Positions 13,964 to 19,924 of a stretch of DNA of 19,924 nt are shown in pieces. The DNA is from an uncultured Actinomycetes bacterium (GTDB taxonomy: Bacteria > Actinomycetota > Actinomycetes > Mycobacteriales > Nakamurellaceae). The stretch spans positions 1-19,924 of the forward strand of contig CALANS010000114.1 of the NCBI GenBank assembly GCA_937926105.1, given 5' to 3'. A program made the position numbers and the translations under genes. The notes beneath the pieces are model-generated. The model saw only the letters and a program-made list of their open reading frames with translations. It did not search any database and was not told the DNA's origin. Numbering within the stretch: the first letter of the stretch is position 1; each line of letters begins with the position of its first letter.

Positions 13964-14790
13964 GTGTTCTCCGTTCTCCGAGGCCGGCGGGCCTCGATCT
14001 CCCGTCCGTCAGCCAGCACGCGCAGCACCTCGCCGTTGGCGGACAGCACGATCGGTGTCACCGGCCGCACCTCGCGCGGCGTCGAGAGCACCTCGGCCAC
14101 CGACGCTGCGCGAGCCAGATCCGTCATCATCGCGATGGTCGGCGGCATCATGCCGATCTCCCCGATGCGCTCGGCGCGCAGCACGTCCGCCGGGCGCCGC
14201 CAGCCGCCGGTGACGGCCTCGCTGGTCATCGCCGCCGCGTGCTGCCCGTCCGGCACGGCGGCGACAAAGAAGTAGGTGTCGTATCGGCGCGGCTGGCCCG
14301 GCGGGGTGATCCAGCGTGCCCAGGGTCGCAACAGGTCCGCTCGCAGTCGCTGGCCGAGCCCCCGCAATGCCTGGGCCAGGCTCATCCGATGCGCCGCGAC
14401 CGACTGCCGGTCGGCCTCGCGCCCGGCGGGATCGTCCGCCGGCGTGCCACCCGCCGGGCCCGGATCCGACTCGGAGCCGGCCAGCAGGATGCCGGTCTCC
14501 TCGAACAGTTCCCGCACTGCGGCGACCACTTGGCCGCGAGCCGCGTCCGGACCGATGCGCCACTGGTCGCCCCACCACCGCGGATCCGGCCCGGTCCATG
14601 GGATCTCCGGGTCGATGTCGGTGGGATCCACCCCGCCACCGGGAAAGGCTGTCATGCCGCCGGCGAAGGCCATCCCCACCACCCGCTGCAGGGTGAAGAC
14701 CTCGAGCCCGGCGGCGGCGTCCCGCAGCAGCATCACGGTGGATGCCGGCCGGATCGGCTGGTCACCACCCGTCGCGCGCGCCTGTGCCAC
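13960..14790 (-). CDS. Nudix hydrolase, NUDT19/RP2p-like with split Nudix box
   Basis: About 276 residues from GTG 14790, chosen for the AGGAAGGGG ribosome site about 6 bases upstream; further in-frame starts extend to 14859. The conserved FPGGGVD strand is followed by a roughly 30-residue insertion before RELFEETGILL. The Nudix box is therefore split, as in the NUDT19/RP2p branch, some of whose members cleave CoA esters. A second insertion rich in Gly/Pro/Asp follows. It heads the minus-strand operon with the MBL-fold gene and rlmA. The PadR promoter lies upstream in the opposite direction. In relatives of this genome I would expect ridA just upstream; here a plus-strand ABC operon intervenes. 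Confidence 0.82.
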   Translation of the reverse strand: MAQARATGGDQPIRPASTVMLLRDAAAGLEVFTLQRVVGMAFAGGMTAFPGGGVDPTDIDPEIPWTGPDPRWWGDQWRIGPDAARGQVVAAVRELFEETGILLAGSESDPGPAGGTPADDPAGREADRQSVAAHRMSLAQALRGLGQRLRADLLRPWARWITPPGQPRRYDTYFFVAAVPDGQHAAAMTSEAVTGGWRRPADVLRAERIGEIGMMPPTIAMMTDLARAASVAEVLSTPREVRPVTPIVLSANGEVLRVLADGREIEARRPRRTENT

Positions 14791-14897
14791 CGGATGCCCC
14801 TTCCTGCCGGGGTCACGGTATCCCGGTGCCGCCCAGCGAGCCGAGGCGGACCGCAACACGCGGCAGCCGACCGCGTCGGGCAGCCGAACGACCGGGC

Positions 14898-14956
14898 TTG
14901 TATCCCGACTATTCAGTGTTACTATCTACTGGTAGTCATCGTTACTAAGTAGATAG
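14898..14956 (+). promoter_or_regulatory. PadR operon promoter and palindromic operator
   Basis: TTGTAT (14898-14903), a 16-bp spacer and TACTAT (14920-14925) form a good sigma-70-type promoter in an unusually AT-rich patch. CTATCTACT (14922-14930) is an exact inverted repeat of AGTAGATAG (14948-14956) across a 17-bp gap, and CTAC-TG-GTAG (14926-14935) is a smaller dyad inside it. The repeat covers the -10, the likely transcription start and part of the ribosome site. That suits autorepression by the PadR protein encoded next. Confidence 0.75.
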
Positions 14957-14968
14957 GAGTGGCACCGA

Positions 14969-15298
14969 ATGGGCAAGCAGTCCACGGAGATGCTCAAGGG
15001 GGTCCTGGAAGGCATCGTGCTGGCGATCCTGGCCACCCGCCGTGCCTACGGATACGAGATCACCGCCTGGCTGCGGGAACAGGGCTTCGCCGACATCGCC
15101 GAAGGCACCATCTACGCGCTGCTGCTGCGCATCGAGCAGCGCGGACTGGTCGACGTGACGAAGGTCCCCTCAGAAAAGGGGCCACCGCGCAAGGTCTACG
15201 CGCTCAACGCGCAAGGGCAGCAGTACCTCACCGAGTTCTGGAGGACCTGGAGCTTCCTCACAGAACGCCTCGAACAGCTCCACCAAGGTGGTAAGTGA
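14969..15298 (+). CDS. PadR-family transcriptional regulator
   Basis: 109 residues, a compact single-domain PadR protein (subfamily without the long C-terminal helical domain). The winged helix runs from about 8 to 85: LEGIVLAILATRRAYGYEI, then EGTIYALLLRIEQRGLV as the recognition region, and the SEKGPPRKVYALN wing. The last helix (FWRTWSFLTERLEQL) gives dimerisation. Such regulators repress adjacent multidrug efflux genes and release DNA on binding a drug. TAGGAGT (14954-14960) is the ribosome site before ATG 14969. It is the first gene of a four-gene operon; the next gene starts one base after its stop. Confidence 0.92.
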   Translation: MGKQSTEMLKGVLEGIVLAILATRRAYGYEITAWLREQGFADIAEGTIYALLLRIEQRGLVDVTKVPSEKGPPRKVYALNAQGQQYLTEFWRTWSFLTERLEQLHQGGK

Positions 15299-15299
15299 C

Positions 15300-15674
15300 A
15301 TGGCAGCGAAGTGGATCGAGCTGGTCACCGGATCGCTCGAACAGAAAAAACAGTACCGGCAGGCCAAGACGCGGCTGGATGCGCTCCCCGAGCCCTACCG
15401 CACCACGGCGCACGCGCTGAACCGGTACCTGATGTACTACGGCGGCGTCACCGACGGCGAGACGACGGTGACGATGTTCACCGAGCTCGCCGACCTGTGG
15501 GAGCGCGCCGCGCTGGACGGCACCCCGGTCCCCGCGATCGTGGGCGAGGATCCGGTCGAGTTCGCCGAGACCTTCGCTCAGGCCTACCTCGGCAAACGCT
15601 GGATCGACAAGGAACGCGAGCGGCTCACCGCCACCATCAACCGGGCGGTCGGCGAGAACGGAAACCAGCCATGA
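15300..15674 (+). CDS. DUF1048-family small helical protein
   Basis: 124 residues, all-helical. WIELVTGSLEQKKQYRQAKTR followed by LPEPYRTTAHALNRYL matches the DUF1048 (COG4817-like) family as I remember it. Members are commonly encoded next to PadR regulators and ABC exporters, and their function is unknown. ATG 15300 follows the PadR stop (15296-15298) by one base, and the stop overlaps the ABC ATPase start (ATGA), so translation is tightly coupled. An in-frame GTG at 15288 inside padR is a less likely start. It has no signal peptide, so it is probably cytoplasmic; a role as partner or cofactor of PadR is a guess from context. Confidence 0.82.
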   Translation: MAAKWIELVTGSLEQKKQYRQAKTRLDALPEPYRTTAHALNRYLMYYGGVTDGETTVTMFTELADLWERAALDGTPVPAIVGEDPVEFAETFAQAYLGKRWIDKERERLTATINRAVGENGNQP

Positions 15675-16501
15675 CGGCGCCATCGGCCGCCGGCACCGCC
15701 ATCCGAGTGCGCGGCCTGGCAAAGTCCTACGGCGACCTCGCCGTGCTCAATGGGGTGGACCTGGACGTGCGACGCGGCAGCATCGTGGCGCTGCTGGGCA
15801 GCAACGGGGTCGGCAAGACCACCGCCGTGAAGATCCTGTCCACGCTGCTGCGTGCCGACGCCGGGACGGCGCACGTCGCCGGATTCGACGTCACCACCCA
15901 GCCCGCCGCCGTGCGGGAGTCGATCAGCCTGACCGGGCAGTTCGCCGCCGTAGATGAGATTCTGACCGGCCGGGAGAATCTGGTGCTCATCGCCCGGCTT
16001 CGACATCTGCCCGACCCGGCCACCATCGCCGACGGGCTCTTGGCCCGGTTCGCGCTCACCGATGCCGGGAACCGCAAGGTGTCCACCTACTCCGGCGGGA
16101 TGCGCCGCCGGCTGGATATCGCGATGAGCCTGATCGGTAACCCACCCGTGATCTTCCTCGACGAGCCCACCACCGGTCTGGACCCGCAGGCCCGCAGCGA
16201 CGTATGGCGCGCCGTCAAGGATCTCACCGCCCATGGCACCACCGTGCTGCTCACTACGCAGTATCTCGACGAGGCCGAACAGCTCGCCGACCGCATCGCG
16301 ATCCTGCACCAGGGCCGGATCATCGTCAACGGAACCCTGGCCGAACTCAGGGCACTGCTGCCGCCGGCCACCGTCGAATACGTCGAAAAGCAGGCCACCC
16401 TCGAGGACGTCTTTCTCGCCCTCGTCGCCAATCCCGACGCCGGCCGCGACGTCAACCACAAGGCCGCCGCGGCGGCACACATCCCCGGGACACCAACATG
16501 A
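15671..16501 (+). CDS. ABC transporter ATPase, DrrA-like exporter subunit
   Basis: 276 residues, a single nucleotide-binding domain: Walker A GSNGVGKTT (43-51, Lys49), Q-loop SLTGQFAAVDE (Gln90), signature YSGGMRRRL (140-148), Walker B VIFLDEPTTGLD (160-171). The switch position is Gln197 in TTQYLDEAEQLADR rather than His, as is usual in the daunorubicin-resistance DrrA branch. A short C-terminal extension follows. It energises the permease encoded next. Both its ends overlap neighbours by 4 bp. The family pumps lipophilic drugs or lipids outward; the substrate here is unknown. Confidence 0.92.
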   Translation: MTAPSAAGTAIRVRGLAKSYGDLAVLNGVDLDVRRGSIVALLGSNGVGKTTAVKILSTLLRADAGTAHVAGFDVTTQPAAVRESISLTGQFAAVDEILTGRENLVLIARLRHLPDPATIADGLLARFALTDAGNRKVSTYSGGMRRRLDIAMSLIGNPPVIFLDEPTTGLDPQARSDVWRAVKDLTAHGTTVLLTTQYLDEAEQLADRIAILHQGRIIVNGTLAELRALLPPATVEYVEKQATLEDVFLALVANPDAGRDVNHKAAAAAHIPGTPT

Positions 16502-17259
16502 GCACCCACGTCATCGGCGACACCGCCGCCCTCACCGGGCGTTCCCTGCGCCACATCACCCGCAGCATGGACACCATCATCACCACCACGATCATGCCGA
16601 TCGCGTTCCTGCTGCTGTTCGTCTACGTCTTCGGCGGTGCGATCCGCACCGGGACGGGCTCGTACGTCGACTACCTGCTGCCCGGCATCCTGATCATCAC
16701 CATCGCCTCTGGCATCTCCTACACCGCGTTCCGGCTGTTCCTGGACCTACAGGGCGGCATCTTCGAACGCTTCGCCTCCATGCCGATCGCGCGCTCCTCG
16801 GTGCTGTGGGCGCACGTGCTGACATCCCTGGCGGCCAACGCAATCTCCCTCGTGGTGGTGGTGCTCGTCGCGCTGGGCATGGGCTTTCGCACCGGTGCCG
16901 GCCCGATGGCCTGGCTCGCGGTGGCCGGCATTCTGATTCTGGTCACCCTTACGCTGACCTGGGTCGCCGTCATCCCCGGGCTCGCCGCGAACTCCGCGGA
17001 CGGCGCGAACGCGTTCGCCTACCCGCTGATCTTCCTACCGTTCATCAGCTCCGCGTTCGTACCCACGGCATCCATGCCCGGACCGGTGCGCGCTTTCGCC
17101 GAGTACCAGCCGGTGACCTGGATCGTCAACACGATCCGCCACCTGCTGGCGGGGCAACCGGTCGGTAACGGCATCTGGATCGCCCTGGGCTGGTGCGTCG
17201 GAATCCTGGCGGTGGCCTACGGCGTCGCCATGGTCATCTACCGGCGCAAGATCGCCTAG
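16498..17259 (+). CDS. ABC-2 type permease, DrrB-like exporter subunit
   Basis: 253 residues with six predicted transmembrane helices, roughly at 30-46, 60-80, 103-130, 138-160, 173-190 and 222-246. The sequence FERFASMPIARSSVLWAHVL (97-116) is the characteristic cytoplasmic coupling segment of ABC-2 permeases, and LPFISSAFVPTASMPGPVRA near 178-197 is the conserved extracellular/C-terminal motif of DrrB-like proteins. It pairs with the ATPase just upstream (ATGA overlap) to form an exporter under PadR control. It ends six bases before the convergent ridA stop. Confidence 0.92.
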   Translation: MSTHVIGDTAALTGRSLRHITRSMDTIITTTIMPIAFLLLFVYVFGGAIRTGTGSYVDYLLPGILIITIASGISYTAFRLFLDLQGGIFERFASMPIARSSVLWAHVLTSLAANAISLVVVVLVALGMGFRTGAGPMAWLAVAGILILVTLTLTWVAVIPGLAANSADGANAFAYPLIFLPFISSAFVPTASMPGPVRAFAEYQPVTWIVNTIRHLLAGQPVGNGIWIALGWCVGILAVAYGVAMVIYRRKIA

Positions 17260-17265
17260 CCCCGG

Positions 17266-17721
17266 TCACCGCACCTCGAGGACGGCCTCCACCTCGACCG
17301 GCGAGCCCAGCGGCAGTTCGGCCATACCGACCGCCGACCGCGCATGCTTACCGGCGTCGCCGAACACCTCGGCGAACAGTTCGGAGGCGCCGTTGATCAC
17401 TCCGGACTGGCCGGTGAACCCATCCGCGGAGGCAACGAATCCGACCACCTTGACCACCCGCACGACGCTGTTCAGGTCGACGATTCCGGCGACCGCGCCC
17501 AGCACGTTGATCGCGCTCTGCCGGGCATAGCCTTTGGCGTCCTCGGCGGAGATTTCGGCACCCACCTTGCCGGTGGCCGGCAGCTTGCCGTCCACGAAGG
17601 GCACCTGGCCGGCGGTGAACACCAGGTTGCCGGTGCGAACCGCGGGCACGTAGGCGCCGGCGGGGGTGACGGTGGGCACGGTGATGCCCAGCTCGGCGAG
17701 GCGATCGGTGACGGTGCTCAT
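17266..17721 (-). CDS. RidA-family protein (Rv3678c type)
   Basis: 151 residues of the YjgF/YER057c/UK114 fold. The RidA superfamily hydrolyses reactive enamine/imine intermediates from PLP enzymes; this actinobacterial branch (Rv3678c) is not biochemically defined here. Typical parts are VRTGNLVFTAGQVPF (28-42), a mid-chain QSAINVLGAVAGIVDLNSVVRVVKV helix-strand and the C-terminal VEVEAVLEV. The C-terminal segment lacks the classic Arg of canonical RidA (R in CxxRAxL), so deaminase activity is uncertain. ATG 17721 overlaps the stop of the DUF4177 gene upstream. Confidence 0.9.
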   Translation of the reverse strand: MSTVTDRLAELGITVPTVTPAGAYVPAVRTGNLVFTAGQVPFVDGKLPATGKVGAEISAEDAKGYARQSAINVLGAVAGIVDLNSVVRVVKVVGFVASADGFTGQSGVINGASELFAEVFGDAGKHARSAVGMAELPLGSPVEVEAVLEVR

Positions 17722-17900
17722 TGCTTCTCCCGTTTGAAGTAGGCGACCAGCTGTTCCGGGCCCGGGCCCGGGACGACCTGCACGAGTTCCCAGCCGTCCT
17801 CGCCGAAGTTGTCCAGGATGGCCTTGGTGTTGTGAATCAGCAGCGGGGCGGTGAGGTACTCGAACTGCCGCCGGACCGGTGCGGGCGCGGGGTCGGACAT
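17718..17900 (-). CDS. Small DUF4177-like protein (Rv3678A type)
   Basis: 60 residues. QFEYLTAPLL followed by LDNFGEDGWELVQVVPG matches the DUF4177 pattern: a short strand, then the signature GxxGWELV. Function is unknown. ATG 17900 is the first start that includes the full domain; its stop overlaps the ridA start (ATGA). The same small gene precedes ridA in M. tuberculosis as I recall, so the two form an old two-gene unit. Confidence 0.85.
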   Translation of the reverse strand: MSDPAPAPVRRQFEYLTAPLLIHNTKAILDNFGEDGWELVQVVPGPGPEQLVAYFKREKQ

Positions 17901-17964
17901 GCGCCCACTGTAGGGGGCGCGTGCGACTCCGGGCTCACCGGGACCACTCGGGCCCGCTGGGATC

Positions 17965-17981
17965 GAGTCGCCGAGCGACTC
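17965..17981 (-). terminator. Short hairpin at the end of the MocR gene
   Basis: GAGTCGC (17965-17971) pairs perfectly with GCGACTC (17975-17981) around CGA. It overlaps the MocR stop codon (17982-17980) and is not followed by a U tract, so termination is possible but unproven. Confidence 0.35.
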
Positions 17982-19374
17982 AGCGCATCGTGGCGAGCCG
18001 CCCGGCCCGCGCGGCCTCGGCGAACACCGCGGCGAAGGCGGCAAACTGCGAGTGCAGCGGGCTGACCGTCACCCGCAGGTGTTGTTCGCGCACGGGCCCG
18101 ATCGTGAACGGGTGCCCGGGCGCCGCCCCGATGCCGTGGGTCGCGAGCAGTAGCAGCGCGGCATTCTCGTCAAGCACCGGAATCCAGATGTTCAGCCCGT
18201 CCGAGCCGCCGACGGCCACCCCCGCGCCGGTTAGGTGCGTCACGATCAGCCGCCGGCGCCGCGCGTAGTCGGCACGGGCGCGGCGCACCGTGCGGACGCT
18301 GCTGGGGTCCGTCAGCAGGTCGACCAGCACCCGCTGCAGCAGCCGGCTGGTCCAGCCCTGACCGAGAAAACGCCGCTCGATCAGGGGGTCGACGAACCGC
18401 GCGGGGCCGGCCACCGCCGCCAGGCGCAGGTCCGGGCCGTGCGATTTGGAATAGCTGCGCACGTGCAGCGTCCGCTGAGGCAGCAGCCCACCGAGACTGA
18501 CCAGGTCCGAGGTGGCGATCGCGCCGAGCGAGTCGTCCTCGACGACGAGCACGTCCTGCTGCCGCAGCACGTGCGCCAGCGCTGCGGCGCGCTCGGTGGT
18601 CAGCGACGCCCCGGTCGGATTGTGGCCACGCGGCTGGATGAAGGCGGCCCGGACGCCGGCATCGACGGCCGAAGCCAGTGACGCCGGCTGCGGACCATCG
18701 TCGTCGACCAGGACGGGGATCGGGACCGCGCCGGTGGCCTCCAGCAGGTCCAGCAGCGGCGGGAATCCCGGTTGCTCCACGGCGACTCGATCGCCGAACC
18801 GCAGGTGCACCGTCGTGATGAGCTGCAGGGCATCCATGGCCCCGTTGACCACGGTGAGCCGCTCGGCCGGAAACGGCCAATCGGCGCGCAGCAGGTCGGC
18901 CAGCTCGGGCAGCACCGGCTCGTCCAGATAGGTGCTGGGCTCCACCGGCGGCTCGATGCGCCGCAGGGTCGCGGCGATGTCCGGCAGCAGTGTCGGGTCG
19001 GGAGTCCCGGTGGACAGGTCGAGGGAGAACACCGGCCGTGCCGGGCCGGCCGGCCCGGCACGGCCGACCTGGGCGGTCAGCGCGGTGCGGTACCGCGCCG
19101 GGCCAGCGGACCGTGCATTGATCAGGGTGCCCCGGCGACCTGCGGTGGTGACGGTGCCCGCCCGGCGGAGCATCGTCCATGCGGCACTGACCGTCGTCGG
19201 CGAGAGGCCGAGCTCCGCCGCGACGGTACGGATCGGCGGCAGGGTGTCGCCGCTGACCAGCACGCCGTCGGACAGCGCCTTTCCGACGGCGGTTGCCAAG
19301 GCCCGCGCGCTCGGCTCCGCCATGCGCTCCTCGAGCGCGCTGATCATCGACCGAGCGTCCACGATTTGTAACAT
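17980..19374 (-). CDS. MocR/PdxR-type regulator: GntR DNA-binding domain fused to an aminotransferase-like domain
   Basis: About 464 residues. A GntR winged helix (about 20-88; LPPIRTVAAELGLSPTTVSAA is the helix-turn-helix) is followed by a fold-type I aminotransferase domain (about 115-460). PLP-site residues are visible: Asn252 in RGHNPTG, Asp280 in VVEDDSLG and Lys310 in SYSKSHGPDLR. MocR proteins sense PLP or amino-compound aldimines and usually control a divergent gene. Here the divergent neighbour is mmsA, 48 bp away. ATG 19374 is the likeliest annotated start, but TATGTT at that spot could be its own -10, in which case a start near 19320-19344 (ATGATCAG.. or ATGGCGG..) would be used. 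The left end falls where mycobacterial synteny breaks off. Confidence 0.87.
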   Translation of the reverse strand: MLQIVDARSMISALEERMAEPSARALATAVGKALSDGVLVSGDTLPPIRTVAAELGLSPTTVSAAWTMLRRAGTVTTAGRRGTLINARSAGPARYRTALTAQVGRAGPAGPARPVFSLDLSTGTPDPTLLPDIAATLRRIEPPVEPSTYLDEPVLPELADLLRADWPFPAERLTVVNGAMDALQLITTVHLRFGDRVAVEQPGFPPLLDLLEATGAVPIPVLVDDDGPQPASLASAVDAGVRAAFIQPRGHNPTGASLTTERAAALAHVLRQQDVLVVEDDSLGAIATSDLVSLGGLLPQRTLHVRSYSKSHGPDLRLAAVAGPARFVDPLIERRFLGQGWTSRLLQRVLVDLLTDPSSVRTVRRARADYARRRRLIVTHLTGAGVAVGGSDGLNIWIPVLDENAALLLLATHGIGAAPGHPFTIGPVREQHLRVTVSPLHSQFAAFAAVFAEAARAGRLATMR

Positions 19375-19390
19375 AGCATTCCGGGGATTG

Positions 19391-19408
19391 TCACAGTAGC
19401 CGGTGTGA
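19391..19408. promoter_or_regulatory. Inverted repeat in the mocR-mmsA divergent promoter
   Basis: TCACA (19391-19395) and TGTGA (19404-19408) form an inverted repeat with an 8-bp spacer inside the 48-bp gap between the two divergent starts. It is well placed to control both genes and is a candidate MocR operator. The half-sites point the opposite way to a CRP site. Confidence 0.4.
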
Positions 19409-19422
19409 TTTAGCGTGAAGCC

Positions 19423-19924
19423 ATGAGCACCCGTATCTCCCATTGGATCGACGGCGCGATCGTCGCCGGTACGTCGGGCCGCACCGGCCAGGTGTACAAC
19501 CCCGCCACCGGGCTACCCAGCGCGCTCCTCGACCTGGCGTCGGTCGACGAGGTCGACGCCGCGGTGGCCTCCGCCAAGGCCGCCGCCCCCGGGTGGCGCG
19601 CGGCCTCGCTATCCCACCGTGCCGCCGTGCTGTTCGCCTTCCGGCAACTACTGCACGACGCCACCGACGACCTGGCGAAGGTCATCACCGCCGAGCACGG
19701 CAAGGTGCTCTCCGACGCGGCCGCCGAGGTGGGGCGCGGCCTGGAGAACGTCGAATACGCCTGCGGCGTACCGGAACTGCTCAAGGGCGAATTCTCCGAA
19801 CAGGCCTCCACCAACATCGACGTGTACTCGATCCGGCAACCGCTGGGCGTGGTCGCGGGCATCACTCCCTTCAACTTCCCGGCGATGGTGCCGCTGTGGA
19901 TGGCGGCCAACGCCATCGCCTGCG
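19423..19924 (+). CDS. mmsA: CoA-acylating methylmalonate-semialdehyde dehydrogenase (partial, N-terminal part)
   Basis: 167 residues are visible before the window ends; the full family length is about 500. The N terminus (ISHWIDGAIVAGTSGRTGQV) and the stretch IRQPLGVVAGITPFNFPAMV are diagnostic of the MmsA/IolA branch of the aldehyde dehydrogenase superfamily, which converts methylmalonate or malonate semialdehyde with CoA and NAD+ to propionyl- or acetyl-CoA (valine, beta-alanine, pyrimidine or inositol breakdown). The catalytic Cys lies beyond the edge. ATG 19423 has AAGCC but no strong ribosome site. Divergence from the MocR gene suggests that regulator controls it. Confidence 0.92.
   Translation, partial: MSTRISHWIDGAIVAGTSGRTGQVYNPATGLPSALLDLASVDEVDAAVASAKAAAPGWRAASLSHRAAVLFAFRQLLHDATDDLAKVITAEHGKVLSDAAAEVGRGLENVEYACGVPELLKGEFSEQASTNIDVYSIRQPLGVVAGITPFNFPAMVPLWMAANAIAC

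Noticed and set aside
14969..17259. Macrolide-type mobile transposon carrying the ABC operon
   Set aside because: No transposase, integrase or terminal inverted repeats are visible at the edges; only displaced synteny supports insertion.
19391..19408. CRP binding site
   Set aside because: A CRP/GlxR site reads TGTGA then TCACA; here the half-sites are in the reverse order with an 8-bp spacer.

Overview
The window comes from a very GC-rich actinobacterium, most likely a mycolic-acid-type Mycobacteriales genome (Nocardia, Rhodococcus or Gordonia-like). The reason is gene order. Read left to right it follows a thinned-out and interrupted version of the Mycobacterium tuberculosis Rv3660c to Rv3678c neighbourhood: ssd, a Ms1/MTS2823-type RNA position, an Rv3662c-like protein, a holin-like membrane protein, MarP, a CoA-type Nudix protein, endonuclease III, an Rv3675-like membrane protein, CRP, a metallo-beta-lactamase-fold protein, and RidA with a small DUF4177 protein. 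This is recalled synteny, not a database search. The species cannot be named from the sequence alone.

Layout. 1-1101: end of an ssd/tad-type operon on the minus strand. 1102-1828: about 0.7 kb without a credible protein gene, holding strong hairpins and a probable 6S-like (Ms1) RNA that ends in a perfect 14-bp terminator stem. 1829-4698: a degenerate Fic-like protein (minus), an L,D-transpeptidase with a long Pro/Thr/Ser linker (plus) and a holin-like protein (plus). 4702-7417: minus-strand cluster nth, CoA-Nudix, marP with 4-bp overlaps. 7530-8532: a small membrane protein and crp (plus). 8588-8736: a 19-bp-period repeat array. 8753-11886: zwf and an ABC-F ATPase (minus). 12070-12250: a second, inverted array of the same repeat family. 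12277-14790: Nudix, MBL-fold protein and RlmA-type rRNA methyltransferase (minus operon). 14898-17259: a self-contained PadR / DUF1048 / ABC ATPase / ABC permease operon (plus) with a promoter and a palindromic operator. 17266-17900: ridA and a DUF4177 gene (minus). 17980-19924: a MocR-type regulator divergent from mmsA, which runs off the end.

How it works together. The conserved backbone is mainly envelope stress and maintenance (MarP, L,D-transpeptidase, holin-like protein), housecleaning (two Nudix proteins, RidA, endonuclease III) and global cAMP control (CRP). Accessory blocks sit inside it. The zwf/ABC-F pair lies exactly between the two related repeat arrays, and the PadR-ABC efflux-type operon separates the Nudix-MBL operon from ridA.

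The signals most worth following are: (1) the paired 19-bp-period palindromic arrays bounding zwf/ABC-F; (2) a palindromic element of about 93 bp inserted in frame into the second ATPase domain of the ABC-F gene; (3) the Ms1-like RNA; (4) the Fic-like protein whose catalytic motif is eroded.
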